From Vibrio splendidus (lineage in GTDB: Bacteria > Pseudomonadota > Gammaproteobacteria > Enterobacterales > Vibrionaceae): a DNA stretch of 64,000 nt. Both the position numbers and the translations under genes were made by a program. Of this stretch, positions 54,815-63,984 are shown one piece after another (the stretch's first letter is position 1; every line of letters begins with the position of its first letter). Below the pieces are notes generated by a model. It saw nothing but the letters and a program-made list of their open reading frames with translations. It searched no databases and was not told where the DNA came from. The stretch spans positions 115,520-179,519 of the forward strand of contig NZ_LNRF01000010.1 of the NCBI RefSeq assembly GCF_001557875.1, read 5' to 3'.

Positions 54815-54850
54815 GGCAATAAAAAAGGGTTGACCCAACCAGTCAACCCT
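54815..54850 (-). terminator. Intrinsic terminator after lnt
   Basis: Stem AGGGTTGAC / GTCAACCCT with a 7-nt loop. On the - strand it runs into TTTTTTATT, so it serves lnt; on the + strand the T-tract is missing. Confidence 0.85.
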
Positions 54851-54884
54851 CGAATCTAAAATCACTTTTCGTCGAATCTCGAAT

Positions 54885-56402
54885 CTAGCTCTTTGGCTGT
54901 CTTATTAGCCAACCAATCACCAAGCTGAGCATCGCCCAAATATACAGTGGCCAAGTACCTACTGTGTGATAAGGCGTTTGCCCATCCGTTGAAATGAGCT
55001 CAGCTTTTAACACTGCCGTTTCGAACTGAGGTATTTGCTTGATGATGTTGCCTTTGTAATCGGTAACTGCCGTCACACCATTGTTGGTAGAGCGAATAAG
55101 TGGCTTACCAAGCTCCAGAGCACGCATTTGTGCGATTTCCATATGTTGCAATGGCCCAATAGAACGACCAAACCATGCATCGTTAGAGAGAGTGAGGATA
55201 AAGTCAGTCTCATCAGTCACATTCTGTCTAACTTGATCATTAAAGATGATCTCATAGCACAACGCTGGCGCTAAGTGGCGTCCATTTGCCACGATGTTTG
55301 GTTGAACAAAATCACCACGGCTGAATGATGACATCGGCAAATTAAAGAATGGTGCCAACGGGCGTAGGATATCTTCAAACGGGACAAACTCACCAAATGG
55401 CAATAAGTGATGTTTATGATAGCGTTCGTCTGGATCGTAACTGTACTCGCCATATGGGTTCACGCCAAGTGAAAGAACACTGTTGTAGTATTTCTTATCT
55501 TCAGACTGATTAAGCACGCCTGTGATGATAGAGCTGTTGTTCATCTTCGCTGCGCTATCTAAGTTACGTAGGAAAGAAGGAATCTCTACCTCAAACGCAG
55601 GGATAGCGGCTTCAGGCCAGATGATGATATCAGCGTCCCAATTTTCTCTGCTTAGGTCGGTGTACTTCATCATGGTTGGCCAACGATGACTTGGTAGCCA
55701 TTTGCTGTCTTGATCGACGTTGCCTTGTATTAAAACGACTGACGTGGTTTTTTCAGGGTTCGGCGTGACCCAATCGATGTTGCGAATACCAAAGCCAGTA
55801 CTGAATACAACAGCAGGAATGACTGCGATGCTCCATGCTCTATTGATAACCGTATAAGCGAATGCAGAGGCTGAAACAATGATCGCTAGAGTTACTAACT
55901 CTACGCCGCCAATCGGTGCAAAGGACCCTAATGGCGAATCGATTTGGCTGTAGCCTAACCAAAGCCAAGGGAACCCCGTCATTACCCATCCACGTAGCCA
56001 ATCACTGATTAACCATAATGCAGGTGCTGCGAGGAAAAAGCGGCTTAGATTATTAGCAGGGAAGAACTTGTTCAAACTCCAAGTAAATAGACCTGAGTAA
56101 ACAGCTAGGTAGCCAACAAGTAATGCCATCAAAAATAGGTTAGCTGCCAGTGGCATACCACCAAAACCATCAATGCTGACGTATACCCAGCTGATACCTG
56201 TCGTGAATTGACCTAAACCCCATCCGTAGCCAATCCAAAGCGCACTTTTAGGAGAGCGGTTATGAATCAGTAACAGCAACAAAGCTGGGCTGAGAATAGC
56301 AAGAGGCCATATAGAGTATGGAGCGAATGAAAGGGTGGTTATAGCGCCAACAAAAACGGCCGCAAGCGGCCGTAATAGGCGATGAATAAAGGTCTTAGTC
56401 AT
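54885..56402 (-). CDS. lnt: Apolipoprotein N-acyltransferase
   Basis: Lnt adds the third acyl chain to the N-terminal cysteine of lipoproteins in the inner membrane, needed for export by Lol. The 505-residue protein has a membrane part (about 1-200) and a periplasmic nitrilase domain with the catalytic glutamate in WPEAAIPAF, lysine in HHLLPFGEFVPF, and the cysteine nucleophile in LCYEIIF. It would act on the many lipoproteins encoded nearby (rlpA, lptE, yajG, mltA). It follows corC by 32 nt. Confidence 0.96.
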   Translation of the reverse strand: MTKTFIHRLLRPLAAVFVGAITTLSFAPYSIWPLAILSPALLLLLIHNRSPKSALWIGYGWGLGQFTTGISWVYVSIDGFGGMPLAANLFLMALLVGYLAVYSGLFTWSLNKFFPANNLSRFFLAAPALWLISDWLRGWVMTGFPWLWLGYSQIDSPLGSFAPIGGVELVTLAIIVSASAFAYTVINRAWSIAVIPAVVFSTGFGIRNIDWVTPNPEKTTSVVLIQGNVDQDSKWLPSHRWPTMMKYTDLSRENWDADIIIWPEAAIPAFEVEIPSFLRNLDSAAKMNNSSIITGVLNQSEDKKYYNSVLSLGVNPYGEYSYDPDERYHKHHLLPFGEFVPFEDILRPLAPFFNLPMSSFSRGDFVQPNIVANGRHLAPALCYEIIFNDQVRQNVTDETDFILTLSNDAWFGRSIGPLQHMEIAQMRALELGKPLIRSTNNGVTAVTDYKGNIIKQIPQFETAVLKAELISTDGQTPYHTVGTWPLYIWAMLSLVIGWLIRQPKS

Positions 56403-56434
56403 CTAATTTCTGTCATCTCTTTAGAGAGAAGTTG

Positions 56435-57325
56435 TTATTCTTCGATAGTCGGAAGAGGTTGCTCGTCAGGAATGGTTACCTGTAGCTGAATCACACGGCG
56501 GTTATCTGCTGATGTTATTTTGAAATGGTAGTTTTCAATCTCTACAATTTCGCCACGAACAGGCAGGTGACCGAGTGCTGTCATAACCATGCCGCCTACC
56601 GTATCCACTTCATCGTCACTAAAGGCAGTGTTAAACGTATCGTTGAACTCTTCAATAGTAGTTAAAGCTTTTACAGAGAAGGTATGCTTACTCAGCTTAC
56701 GAATATCTAGCTCTTCTTCATCGTCGAACTCGTCTTCAATTTCACCAACGATTTCTTCGAGGATATCTTCAATGGTTACCAGGCCAGAAACTCCGCCAAA
56801 CTCATCGACAACGATAGACATGTGGTAACGCTCTTCTTGGAACTCCTTAAGCAGGCGATCAACTCGCTTACTTTCAGGAACAACCACGACAGGGCGAATC
56901 ACTTGTTCGATATCAAATGGGGCACTTTCTGAACCCAAATACTTAAGTAGGTCCTTCGCTAATAGAATGCCTTCAACATGGTCTTTATCTTCACTGATCA
57001 CTGGGTAGCGAGAGTGTTGAGCATCAGTAATAAGCGCAATCAATGTATCTAAATCATCGGTGCGTTCAACTGTAACCATTTGAGAGCGAGGCAGCATGAT
57101 ATCGCGTACTCGCATCTCTGAAATTTCCATAACACCCTCGAGCATGTCGCGCGTGTCATGGTCAATTAGGTCATTAATTTCTGAGTCGCGGATTACATCC
57201 ACGAGCTCTTGGCGATCTTTTACTTCACCTTGAAATAGTTGGCCTAGGCGTTCAAAGAAGGACTTTCTACTCGGACCTTCAGATTTTTTACTTCCCTCAG
57301 AAGTGGGGGGGTTACCTTCGTTCAT
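56435..57325 (-). CDS. corC: CBS-domain protein CorC (YbeX)
   Basis: CorC is a soluble protein with two CBS domains (about 70-185) and a C-terminal transporter-associated domain (about 205-285), linked to Mg2+/Co2+ resistance and, more recently, to ribosome quality. It has no membrane segment. The 296-residue length is normal. It lies between ybeY and lnt on the - strand, the conserved order. Confidence 0.93.
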   Translation of the reverse strand: MNEGNPPTSEGSKKSEGPSRKSFFERLGQLFQGEVKDRQELVDVIRDSEINDLIDHDTRDMLEGVMEISEMRVRDIMLPRSQMVTVERTDDLDTLIALITDAQHSRYPVISEDKDHVEGILLAKDLLKYLGSESAPFDIEQVIRPVVVVPESKRVDRLLKEFQEERYHMSIVVDEFGGVSGLVTIEDILEEIVGEIEDEFDDEEELDIRKLSKHTFSVKALTTIEEFNDTFNTAFSDDEVDTVGGMVMTALGHLPVRGEIVEIENYHFKITSADNRRVIQLQVTIPDEQPLPTIEE

Positions 57326-57445
57326 GATTTCTCAAAAAATAACGCTATCAGAAGTGTGATAGCACACGTTACAACTCAGATTCCTGCGGAAATCACAGGT
57401 TCGATGAGTTATTGTTTCTCTGCAACCTACTTTACTAGAATCAAT

Positions 57446-57907
57446 TTACTTTTCTAGAATATACGGGTCTTCAAACCCCATAGTTTGCATGATTTCTGTC
57501 TCGAGTGACTCCATCTCTTCAGCTTCATCATCTTCGATATGATCATAACCTAGCAGATGCAGACTGCCATGTACAACCATATGAGCCCAGTGTGCTAGCA
57601 GAGGCTTACTTTGCTCTTCTGCTTCTTTTTCGACAACTTGGCGGCAGATAATGAGGTCGCCCAGTAGATCTAACTCGATCCCAGGAGGAGCCTCGAATGG
57701 AAAAGACAACACGTTAGTTGGCTTGTCTTTGCCACGATATTCATGATTGAGCTGGTGGCTTTCTTGTATATCAACGATACGAACCGTCAACTCGGCGTTC
57801 TCTTGAAACTGAGGAATGGTCTTGTCCAACCAAAGCTGAATATCTTGCTCAGTTGGAAGACCTTGCTCATTTTCGACCGCTAATTGCAGGTCTAGTTCAA
57901 TAGACAT
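57446..57907 (-). CDS. ybeY: Endoribonuclease YbeY
   Basis: YbeY is a metal-dependent RNase in 16S rRNA maturation and ribosome quality control. The 153-residue protein keeps the zinc triad motif HGSLHLLGYDH (near 114-124). It begins directly after the ybeZ stop with no gap, so the two are co-translated. Confidence 0.96.
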   Translation of the reverse strand: MSIELDLQLAVENEQGLPTEQDIQLWLDKTIPQFQENAELTVRIVDIQESHQLNHEYRGKDKPTNVLSFPFEAPPGIELDLLGDLIICRQVVEKEAEEQSKPLLAHWAHMVVHGSLHLLGYDHIEDDEAEEMESLETEIMQTMGFEDPYILEK

Positions 57908-59029
57908 CTATTTATCACCTTGTTCTGCAATTGCAGAACTATTTTGTGTTGCTAATTGTGTCGTAACGGCCTGCTGAGCCTCAAGAAGTTTGGCTTCGCG
58001 CTCTTCACGTTTACGCTTTTCAAACTCTTTGCGCTCTTTCTGGTCTTTCGCTTCCCATTTCTCGTAGGCGTTGACGATACGAGCAACTACAGGGTGACGA
58101 ACGACGTCTTCAGACATGAAGAAATTAAAGCTAATGTCATCTACTTCACTGAGAACTTCTGTCGCATGACGTAGACCTGATTTTGCACCACGAGGTAAAT
58201 CGATTTGCGTGATATCGCCCGTGATCACAGCGCGTGAGTTAAAACCAATACGGGTTAAGAACATCTTCATCTGTTCTACCGTGGTGTTTTGGCTCTCATC
58301 AAGAATGATAAACGCATCATTCAACGTACGACCACGCATATACGCCAGTGGCGCAACTTCAATCACGTTACGTTCAATCAGCTTCTCGACTCGCTCAAAG
58401 CCAAGCATCTCAAACAGTGCATCGTATAGTGGACGCAAATATGGGTCTACTTTTTGGCTTAAATCACCCGGTAGGAAACCAAGCTTCTCACCAGCTTCAA
58501 CAGCAGGGCGAGTCAGTAGGATTCGGCGAACCTCTTGGCGTTCAAGTGCATCAACTGCTGCAGCAACGGCTAAGTATGTTTTACCTGTACCGGCTGGCCC
58601 AATACCAAAAGTGATGTCATGAGTAACCATGTTCATTAGGTATTGTGCTTGGTTTGGCGTACGAGGTTTGATGACGCCTTTTTTAGTTTTAATGGTCACT
58701 TCTTTGCCGTAGTCGATTTCAGACTCGACGTGTTGCTCCAAAATGCCAGATTCGGTGATCGCCAGATGCACTTGTTCTGGTTCGATATCGATTATGTTGC
58801 CTTTAACTGGAGCCGTTTCAACATAGAGGTGTTTTATGATGTCTAAAGCTGCGGCTGTCGTGTGAGGCTTACCGACAATCGTAAAAAAGTTGCTACGGTA
58901 ATTAACCTCAACGCCCAGACGACGCTCAAGATGTTTGATGTTGTCGTCGAATGGCCCGCATAAACTTGCCAAGCGCTTGTTGTCTGCTGGCTCTAGATTT
59001 ATCTCTAAGGTAACGATTTTATTGCTCAA
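57908..59029 (-). CDS. ybeZ: PhoH-like ATPase YbeZ
   Basis: YbeZ is a P-loop ATPase that binds YbeY and has RNA helicase-like features. The 373-residue protein has Walker A GPAGTGKTYLAV near 143-154, Walker B FIILDESQNTT near 236, and a charged coiled-coil tail (about 320-350, EKRKREEREAK). The start is a TTG with GAGAGG 5-6 nt upstream. First gene of the ybeZ-ybeY-corC-lnt run. Confidence 0.95.
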   Translation of the reverse strand: MSNKIVTLEINLEPADNKRLASLCGPFDDNIKHLERRLGVEVNYRSNFFTIVGKPHTTAAALDIIKHLYVETAPVKGNIIDIEPEQVHLAITESGILEQHVESEIDYGKEVTIKTKKGVIKPRTPNQAQYLMNMVTHDITFGIGPAGTGKTYLAVAAAVDALERQEVRRILLTRPAVEAGEKLGFLPGDLSQKVDPYLRPLYDALFEMLGFERVEKLIERNVIEVAPLAYMRGRTLNDAFIILDESQNTTVEQMKMFLTRIGFNSRAVITGDITQIDLPRGAKSGLRHATEVLSEVDDISFNFFMSEDVVRHPVVARIVNAYEKWEAKDQKERKEFEKRKREEREAKLLEAQQAVTTQLATQNSSAIAEQGDK

Positions 59030-59067
59030 ATTAGCCTCTCATTTTGTGCCACTCACTCTTAAATAAA

Positions 59068-59100
59068 AAAAGAGCAAAAAGCCCGATTTAGACCGGGCTT
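59068..59100 (-). terminator. Intrinsic terminator after miaB
   Basis: Stem AAGCCCG / CGGGCTT with an 8-nt loop; on the - strand followed by TTTGCTCTTTTTTT. It separates miaB from ybeZ. Confidence 0.85.
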
Positions 59101-59191
59101 CTGATGGTGATATCCCTATTTCTAAGATGGTCACTTAGTTAGGTAATTTCAAGCTTTGTGTTTGCGCTTTGTGCTCAAACAGTTGTAATGC

Positions 59192-60616
59192 CTATGGCGT
59201 AAATGTTGCTACACCTAGCTCGTCTTCACGTTTTGTTTTTTCCATCATTTCTGCTGGAGTCATAACAACGCGTAGACCCATGTCTTTTTCTGTACGAACT
59301 AGCTCACCACGTAGTGAGTTGGTGTAAACCTCAGTGATCTTCACATCTACGAACTGACCGATTAGGTCTGCAGAACCTTCGAAGTTCACAACACGGCTGT
59401 TTTCTGTACGGCCGCGAAGTTCCATTAGGTTCTTTCTTGATGGACCTTCAACAAGGATACGTTGCTCTGTACCTAACATTAGACGAGAGAAGCGCATAGC
59501 TTGTGTGTTTACCGTTTGTTGCAGTTCGTACAGACGATCTTTCTTCTCTTGTGCTGGTACATCACATGGGTAATCTGCTGCTGGCGTACCTGGACGAGGA
59601 GAGAAAACAAAGCTGAAGCTCATATCGAAATCAACTTCTTTAATTAGCTTCATTGTATCTTGGAAGTCTTGTTTAGACTCACCAGGGAAACCAACAATAA
59701 AGTCAGAACTGATTTGAATGTCAGGACGAGCTTTACGCAGTTTACGGATAATAGACTTGTACTCGATAGCCGTATGTGGACGCTTCATCATTGTAAGAAT
59801 ACGGTCACTACCACTTTGTACTGGCAGGTGAAGGAAGCTCACTAGTTCAGGAGTATCTTTGTAAACGTCAATGATGTCGTCACCAAACTCAAGCGGGTGG
59901 CTTGTTGTGAAACGAATACGGTCGATACCATCGATAGAAGCAACAAGACGAAGCAGTTCTGCGAATGAACAGATATCGCCTTCGTGTGTTGGACCGCGGT
60001 ATGCGTTTACGTTCTGACCCAGTAGGTTAACTTCACGTACGCCTTGCTCTGCAAGTTGAGCAACTTCGAACAGTACATCATCCATTGGACGGCTAACTTC
60101 TTCACCACGTGTGTATGGTACAACGCAGTAAGTACAGTATTTAGAACAACCTTCCATGATAGAAACGAACGCCGTCGCGCCTTCAGCTTTTGGCTCTGGC
60201 AGATTATCGAACTTTTCGATTTCTGGGAAAGAGATGTCCATTACTGGCTTTTCGTTAGACAGTGATGATTTAATCATCTCCGGCAGACGGTGTAATGTTT
60301 GTGGGCCAAAGATAACGTCTACGTAAGGTGCACGTTGACGAATGTGATCACCTTCTTGAGTCGCTACACAGCCACCCACACCGATCACCACACCTTCTTT
60401 TTTATCTTTCAGCGTTTTCCAACGACCAAGCTGGTGGAATACTTTCTCTTGCGCTTTTTCACGGATAGAACAAGTATTCAATAGTAGTACGTCTGCTTCC
60501 TCAGGTACTTCAGTTAGCTCATAGCCATTTGCAGCGTTAAGCAGGTCGGCCATTTTTGATGAATCATATTCATTCATCTGACAGCCCCAAGTTTTAATTA
60601 GCAGTTTCTTACTCAT
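59192..60616 (-). CDS. miaB: tRNA-2-methylthio-N6-isopentenyladenosine synthase
   Basis: MiaB is a radical-SAM methylthiotransferase that modifies A37 in tRNAs reading UNN codons. The 474-residue protein has the N-terminal cluster domain (C in KTWGCQMNEYDS near 12, with two further cysteines), the radical-SAM motif CSKYCTYC near 157-164, and a C-terminal TRAM domain (about 380-445). It diverges from ubiF over 308 nt, as in E. coli. Confidence 0.97.
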   Translation of the reverse strand: MSKKLLIKTWGCQMNEYDSSKMADLLNAANGYELTEVPEEADVLLLNTCSIREKAQEKVFHQLGRWKTLKDKKEGVVIGVGGCVATQEGDHIRQRAPYVDVIFGPQTLHRLPEMIKSSLSNEKPVMDISFPEIEKFDNLPEPKAEGATAFVSIMEGCSKYCTYCVVPYTRGEEVSRPMDDVLFEVAQLAEQGVREVNLLGQNVNAYRGPTHEGDICSFAELLRLVASIDGIDRIRFTTSHPLEFGDDIIDVYKDTPELVSFLHLPVQSGSDRILTMMKRPHTAIEYKSIIRKLRKARPDIQISSDFIVGFPGESKQDFQDTMKLIKEVDFDMSFSFVFSPRPGTPAADYPCDVPAQEKKDRLYELQQTVNTQAMRFSRLMLGTEQRILVEGPSRKNLMELRGRTENSRVVNFEGSADLIGQFVDVKITEVYTNSLRGELVRTEKDMGLRVVMTPAEMMEKTKREDELGVATFTP

Positions 60617-60924
60617 TATATGTTCGCTCGATCGTTAGTTTAATTTAAGGGAGCAAATCGCCCATTATTCATCCACTAGCTCTGTTTGTCATAATTCGGT
60701 ATTCAATTTTATGGCAGGCTCTAGCGGCAAGCGGCGTATTGTACTGGTTTCAAAACCGACTGACTAGTAGTCTGAACAAATCTCTTATGTAGTGGTTTTT
60801 ATTATCGTTAACGCCATATGCCATAAGGGATAACCCTTTTTTCGAATAAGGTTTTTGGTTACAAGTTAGTTATGAAAAAGTACAATCAAAAACAGTCAAA
60901 GAATCAAACTGATAAGTACAAAAT
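60617..60924. other. Divergent miaB / ubiF promoter region
   Basis: No gene is visible in these 308 bases. A small stem (AAGGG/CCCTT, 60825-60838) followed by six T's faces right about 80 nt before ubiF; it could act as a weak terminator or be chance. Confidence 0.35.
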
Positions 60925-62100
60925 ATGAACAGTTACGATATTGTAGTAGTCGGTGGCGGCATGGTTGGTGCAGCAACAGCAATCGGTTTTGCAAAGCAAG
61001 GTCTGAGTGTTGCGGTGATCGAAGGTTTTGCTCCACAAGCTTTTGATGAGTCGCAAGCGATGGACATTCGTGTGTCAGCGATTTCTCAAGCATCGGTCGA
61101 TCTGCTTGAAGATCTTGGTGCATGGCAAAGTATTGCAGCAATGCGAGTTTGTTCTTATAAGCGATTAGAGACGTGGGAGCACCCAGAGTGTCGTACTCGG
61201 TTTGATGCTGCATCACTGGACCTTCCTCGTTTGGGCTATATCGTTGAGAACAGACTCATTCAATTAGGTTTATGGTCTCAATTTGATGCCTACGACAATC
61301 TCGAACTGTTATGCCCAGAAAAGCTCGATGAGATTGAGTTTGGTGAAACCAATATCGTTAAGCTTCAATCAGGGGGGGAGCTATCCGCGAAGTGGGTGGT
61401 TGGTGCTGATGGTGCGAATTCAGCCGTTCGTCAACAAGCTGGAATTGGCATTACGGCTTGGGATTATCGACAACACTGTATGCTTATCAACGTAGAAACA
61501 GAACAGCCTCAGCAAGATATTACTTGGCAGCAATTTCTACCAAGTGGCCCTCGTTCATTTTTGCCTTTGTGTTCTCTAACCTCTGACGATCAAGAAGTCG
61601 GGCAGGGATCGTTGGTTTGGTATGACTCTCCGCTGCGTATTAAGCAACTGTCAGCAATGACCCCTGAAAAACTACGTAACGAAGTACTTACTCACTTTCC
61701 TAAAGAGTTAGGTGATATCAAAGTCTTGAATTCGGGTTCTTTTCCTCTGACACGACGTCATGCTCAATCATATTCGAAGAATAACTGTATTTTAGTTGGG
61801 GATTCTGCGCATACGATTAACCCGTTGGCTGGGCAGGGTGTTAACTTAGGCTTCAAAGATGTATCAGTACTGTTGGATGCCACCAAAGAAAAGGGTGAAT
61901 TGAATCAGTCTGTAGCAAGACGCTATGAAGTGATGAGAAGAGGCGACAACCTAATGATGCAGAGTGGCATGGATTTCTTCTACAAGACATTCAGCAACGA
62001 CATTGGTCCGCTCAAGTTTGTACGTAATGCTGCGCTAAAACTCGCAGAGAACTCTGGGCCGATTAAAACTCAAGTATTGAAATACGCCTTAGGTCTTTAA
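60925..62100 (+). CDS. ubiF: Ubiquinone biosynthesis flavin hydroxylase UbiF
   Basis: UbiF hydroxylates the ring of 2-octaprenyl-3-methyl-6-methoxy-1,4-benzoquinol in ubiquinone synthesis. The 391-residue UbiH/UbiF/VisC-type protein has the FAD motif VVGGGMVGAATA near 7-18, a DGANS-type motif (WVVGADGANSAVR) near 156, and GDSAHTINPLAGQGVNLG near 292-309. Paralogues UbiH and UbiI are close, but divergence from miaB is the E. coli ubiF position. Its product feeds the quinone pool used by Na+-NQR. Confidence 0.88.
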   Translation: MNSYDIVVVGGGMVGAATAIGFAKQGLSVAVIEGFAPQAFDESQAMDIRVSAISQASVDLLEDLGAWQSIAAMRVCSYKRLETWEHPECRTRFDAASLDLPRLGYIVENRLIQLGLWSQFDAYDNLELLCPEKLDEIEFGETNIVKLQSGGELSAKWVVGADGANSAVRQQAGIGITAWDYRQHCMLINVETEQPQQDITWQQFLPSGPRSFLPLCSLTSDDQEVGQGSLVWYDSPLRIKQLSAMTPEKLRNEVLTHFPKELGDIKVLNSGSFPLTRRHAQSYSKNNCILVGDSAHTINPLAGQGVNLGFKDVSVLLDATKEKGELNQSVARRYEVMRRGDNLMMQSGMDFFYKTFSNDIGPLKFVRNAALKLAENSGPIKTQVLKYALGL

Positions 62101-62128
62101 TTTATTGGTTCAGATTATCTATATAGAG

Positions 62129-62154
62129 AAGGAGAGCAGATGCTCTCCTTTTTT
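62129..62154 (+). terminator. Intrinsic terminator after ubiF
   Basis: Stem AAGGAGAGC / GCTCTCCTT with an AGAT loop, then TTTT on the + strand. Confidence 0.92.
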
Positions 62155-62169
62155 GTATGGTGTTGAATG

Positions 62170-63216
62170 TTATAACTGCTGTGTAACGCAAACCGGTGCG
62201 TCGATCTCTAAAGAGAATCCTGTATAAACCAAAGACCCATCCTCATTATCTCGCTTGAATGAGGTGATGTTGTTGGAGTGTTGGTTTGCTGCGATAAGCC
62301 ATCGTCCGCAGTCAGTAATATGAAAATCACGAGGGAAGCTGCCTTCAGTATTATAGCTATCAATAAAAATAGGCATTTTCGTTGTAGGATCGATTCTGAA
62401 GCAACTGATCATAGATTGGTGTCGACAAGATACATAAAGGAATTGCTCATCAGGTGATAGCTTAATTGCTGCTGCGGCTTCTCCCTTCTCCATATTAGCT
62501 AATGCATCAACCTCTTCCACTACATTCCAAATGCCTAAAACCTTTTCCAAAATCAGTAATGTTTCAGAGAGTTCACAGACCACATAAGCTCTGTCTTCAG
62601 CTTTGTTAAAGATTAAATGGCGAGGTCCATTGCCGGCTGGCACTTTAATAGACTGCATTGGCTCATCAAGGAACTCTTCTTGCTCTTCATCAAAGCAATA
62701 GAAGTTGATGCGATCGGTGCCGAGATCGACTGTCACAAACTGTGGTGAGTTTTGTAAGAACAGACATTGATGGGCGTGTGGGCTAGTTTGTCTCTCTTTG
62801 TTCGGCCCGGAACCAACCATCTTGATTGTTTTGAGTCGCTTATCGATGCTGCCATTGATACTTAAGCTAAAAATATCGAATGTGCCTGATGAGTACTGCG
62901 ACGTGATAGCAAACTTATTGTGTGGATCTATCGCGACGTGACAGGGGTGATCTCCCGAGATGAGGCTTGCATTGGACATTATATGTGAATCAACATTAGG
63001 TATATGAATGAGCTGGGGCTGTTTTTGCTGGTCAACTTCCGATGCAGTATAGATCCCAGTCTTTGTTACAGTAACAAAAGAGGGGTTAATACATTTGATG
63101 ATCAGCTCTAGAGGTAATAGTTGTCCTGTTTCTAGTTCTAACTGAGTTTGATAAACACCTTGGCTTTTGCTTGGCGTATCCGTGTAGCAACCGATCGTTA
63201 AGGGGAGGGTTTTCAT
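62170..63216 (-). CDS. Lactonase-family (6-phosphogluconolactonase-like) beta-propeller protein
   Basis: A 348-residue seven-bladed beta-propeller of the lactonase family (PF10282 type), which includes the YbhE-type 6-phosphogluconolactonase of the pentose phosphate pathway. Visible family marks are the N-terminal IGCYT, PHAHQC near 145, GNGPRHLIF near 195 and FPRDFHITDCGRWLIAANQ near 302-320. No signal peptide is present, so it is cytoplasmic. Whether it acts on phosphogluconolactone or another lactone cannot be settled here. It converges on ubiF and precedes (in transcription) nothing obvious; the tRNA operon lies upstream. Confidence 0.82.
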   Translation of the reverse strand: MKTLPLTIGCYTDTPSKSQGVYQTQLELETGQLLPLELIIKCINPSFVTVTKTGIYTASEVDQQKQPQLIHIPNVDSHIMSNASLISGDHPCHVAIDPHNKFAITSQYSSGTFDIFSLSINGSIDKRLKTIKMVGSGPNKERQTSPHAHQCLFLQNSPQFVTVDLGTDRINFYCFDEEQEEFLDEPMQSIKVPAGNGPRHLIFNKAEDRAYVVCELSETLLILEKVLGIWNVVEEVDALANMEKGEAAAAIKLSPDEQFLYVSCRHQSMISCFRIDPTTKMPIFIDSYNTEGSFPRDFHITDCGRWLIAANQHSNNITSFKRDNEDGSLVYTGFSLEIDAPVCVTQQL

Positions 63217-63334
63217 AGGCTAGTCATACTCAATTAGAAAATGGAGCTGACATTGTCTTATAAAATCGTATTAAAAGTGAGGTTATAGAAGAGAATACTT
63301 GGTGACTTGGCTAGCAGATTTACATATTCCAGAT

Positions 63335-63363
63335 AAAACAAAACCCAGCTAAAAAGCTGGGTT
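63335..63363 (-). terminator. Terminator of the tRNA operon
   Basis: Stem AACCCAGCT / AGCTGGGTT with a 4-nt loop; on the - strand followed by TTGTTTTATC. Confidence 0.88.
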
Positions 63364-63374
63364 CTATTCAATGA

Positions 63375-63459
63375 TGGTGCGGTCGGAGAGACTTGAACTC
63401 TCACACCTCTCGGCGCCAGAACCTAAATCTGGTGCGTCTACCAATTCCGCCACGACCGC
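63375..63459 (-). tRNA. tRNA-Leu (anticodon UAG), copy 1
   Basis: On the - strand the 85-nt gene starts GCGGTCGTGG and ends CGACCGCACCA, with acceptor stem GCGGTCG/CGACCGC, anticodon loop around TTTAGGT (TAG), long variable arm and encoded CCA. It reads CUA-family leucine codons. It is the last tRNA before the terminator and is identical to copies 2 and 3. Confidence 0.97.
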
Positions 63460-63514
63460 AGCAAATCTTTATAGTCATATCGAATATTGGTGCTTCAATA
63501 AGACGTTGTATAAG

Positions 63515-63591
63515 TGGTGGCTACTGCGGGATTTGAACCTGCGACCCCATCATTATGAGTGATGTGCTCTAACCAACTGAGCTAAGTAGCC
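63515..63591 (-). tRNA. tRNA-Met (elongator, anticodon CAU)
   Basis: The 77-nt gene reads GGCTACTTAGCTCAGTTGG on the - strand and ends AGTAGCCACCA with encoded CCA. The anticodon loop is CTCATAA (CAT). The perfect first acceptor pair (G1-C72) and close match to E. coli metT mark it as elongator, not initiator. A tRNA-Ile(CAU) is less likely. Confidence 0.95.
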
Positions 63592-63641
63592 ATAATAAAT
63601 CTAATAGATTCACTATTTGTTCTCTAATGAAAGAGAAATAA

Positions 63642-63726
63642 TGGTGCGGTCGGAGAGACTTGAACTCTCACACCTCTCGGCGCCAGAACCTAAATCTGGT
63701 GCGTCTACCAATTCCGCCACGACCGC
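63642..63726 (-). tRNA. tRNA-Leu (anticodon UAG), copy 2
   Basis: Identical over its full 85 nt to copies 1 and 3, with encoded CCA. It lies between tRNA-Gln and tRNA-Met. Confidence 0.97.
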
Positions 63727-63794
63727 AGCAAAGCTTTTACTCTAGCGAAGAGTATAGTTAAGAAGACTTATGGTTTGTCTAAGTAACGTTGTAA

Positions 63795-63869
63795 TGGCTG
63801 GGCTACCTGGATTCGAACCAGGGAATGCTGGCATCAAAAGCCAGTGCCTTACCGCTTGGCGATAGCCCA
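63795..63869 (-). tRNA. tRNA-Gln (anticodon UUG)
   Basis: The 75-nt gene starts TGGGCTATCGCCAAGCGG on the - strand and ends TAGCCCAGCCA. The anticodon loop CTTTTGAT gives TTG, for CAA/CAG. The unusual U1-A72 acceptor end is characteristic of bacterial tRNA-Gln. Confidence 0.97.
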
Positions 63870-63899
63870 ACAATGATATCACTTAAGATATCTAAATAA

Positions 63900-63984
63900 T
63901 GGTGCGGTCGGAGAGACTTGAACTCTCACACCTCTCGGCGCCAGAACCTAAATCTGGTGCGTCTACCAATTCCGCCACGACCGC
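63900..63984 (-). tRNA. tRNA-Leu (anticodon UAG), copy 3
   Basis: Third identical 85-nt copy. It is followed at 63985-64000 by the same 16 bases (AGCAAATCTTTATAGT) found after copy 1, which suggests a tandem duplication unit that continues past the window edge. Confidence 0.97.

Noticed and set aside
63235..63340. Possible integration site beside the tRNA cluster
   Set aside because: No integrase and no duplicated tRNA fragment flank the cluster; the repeated Leu copies are full length.
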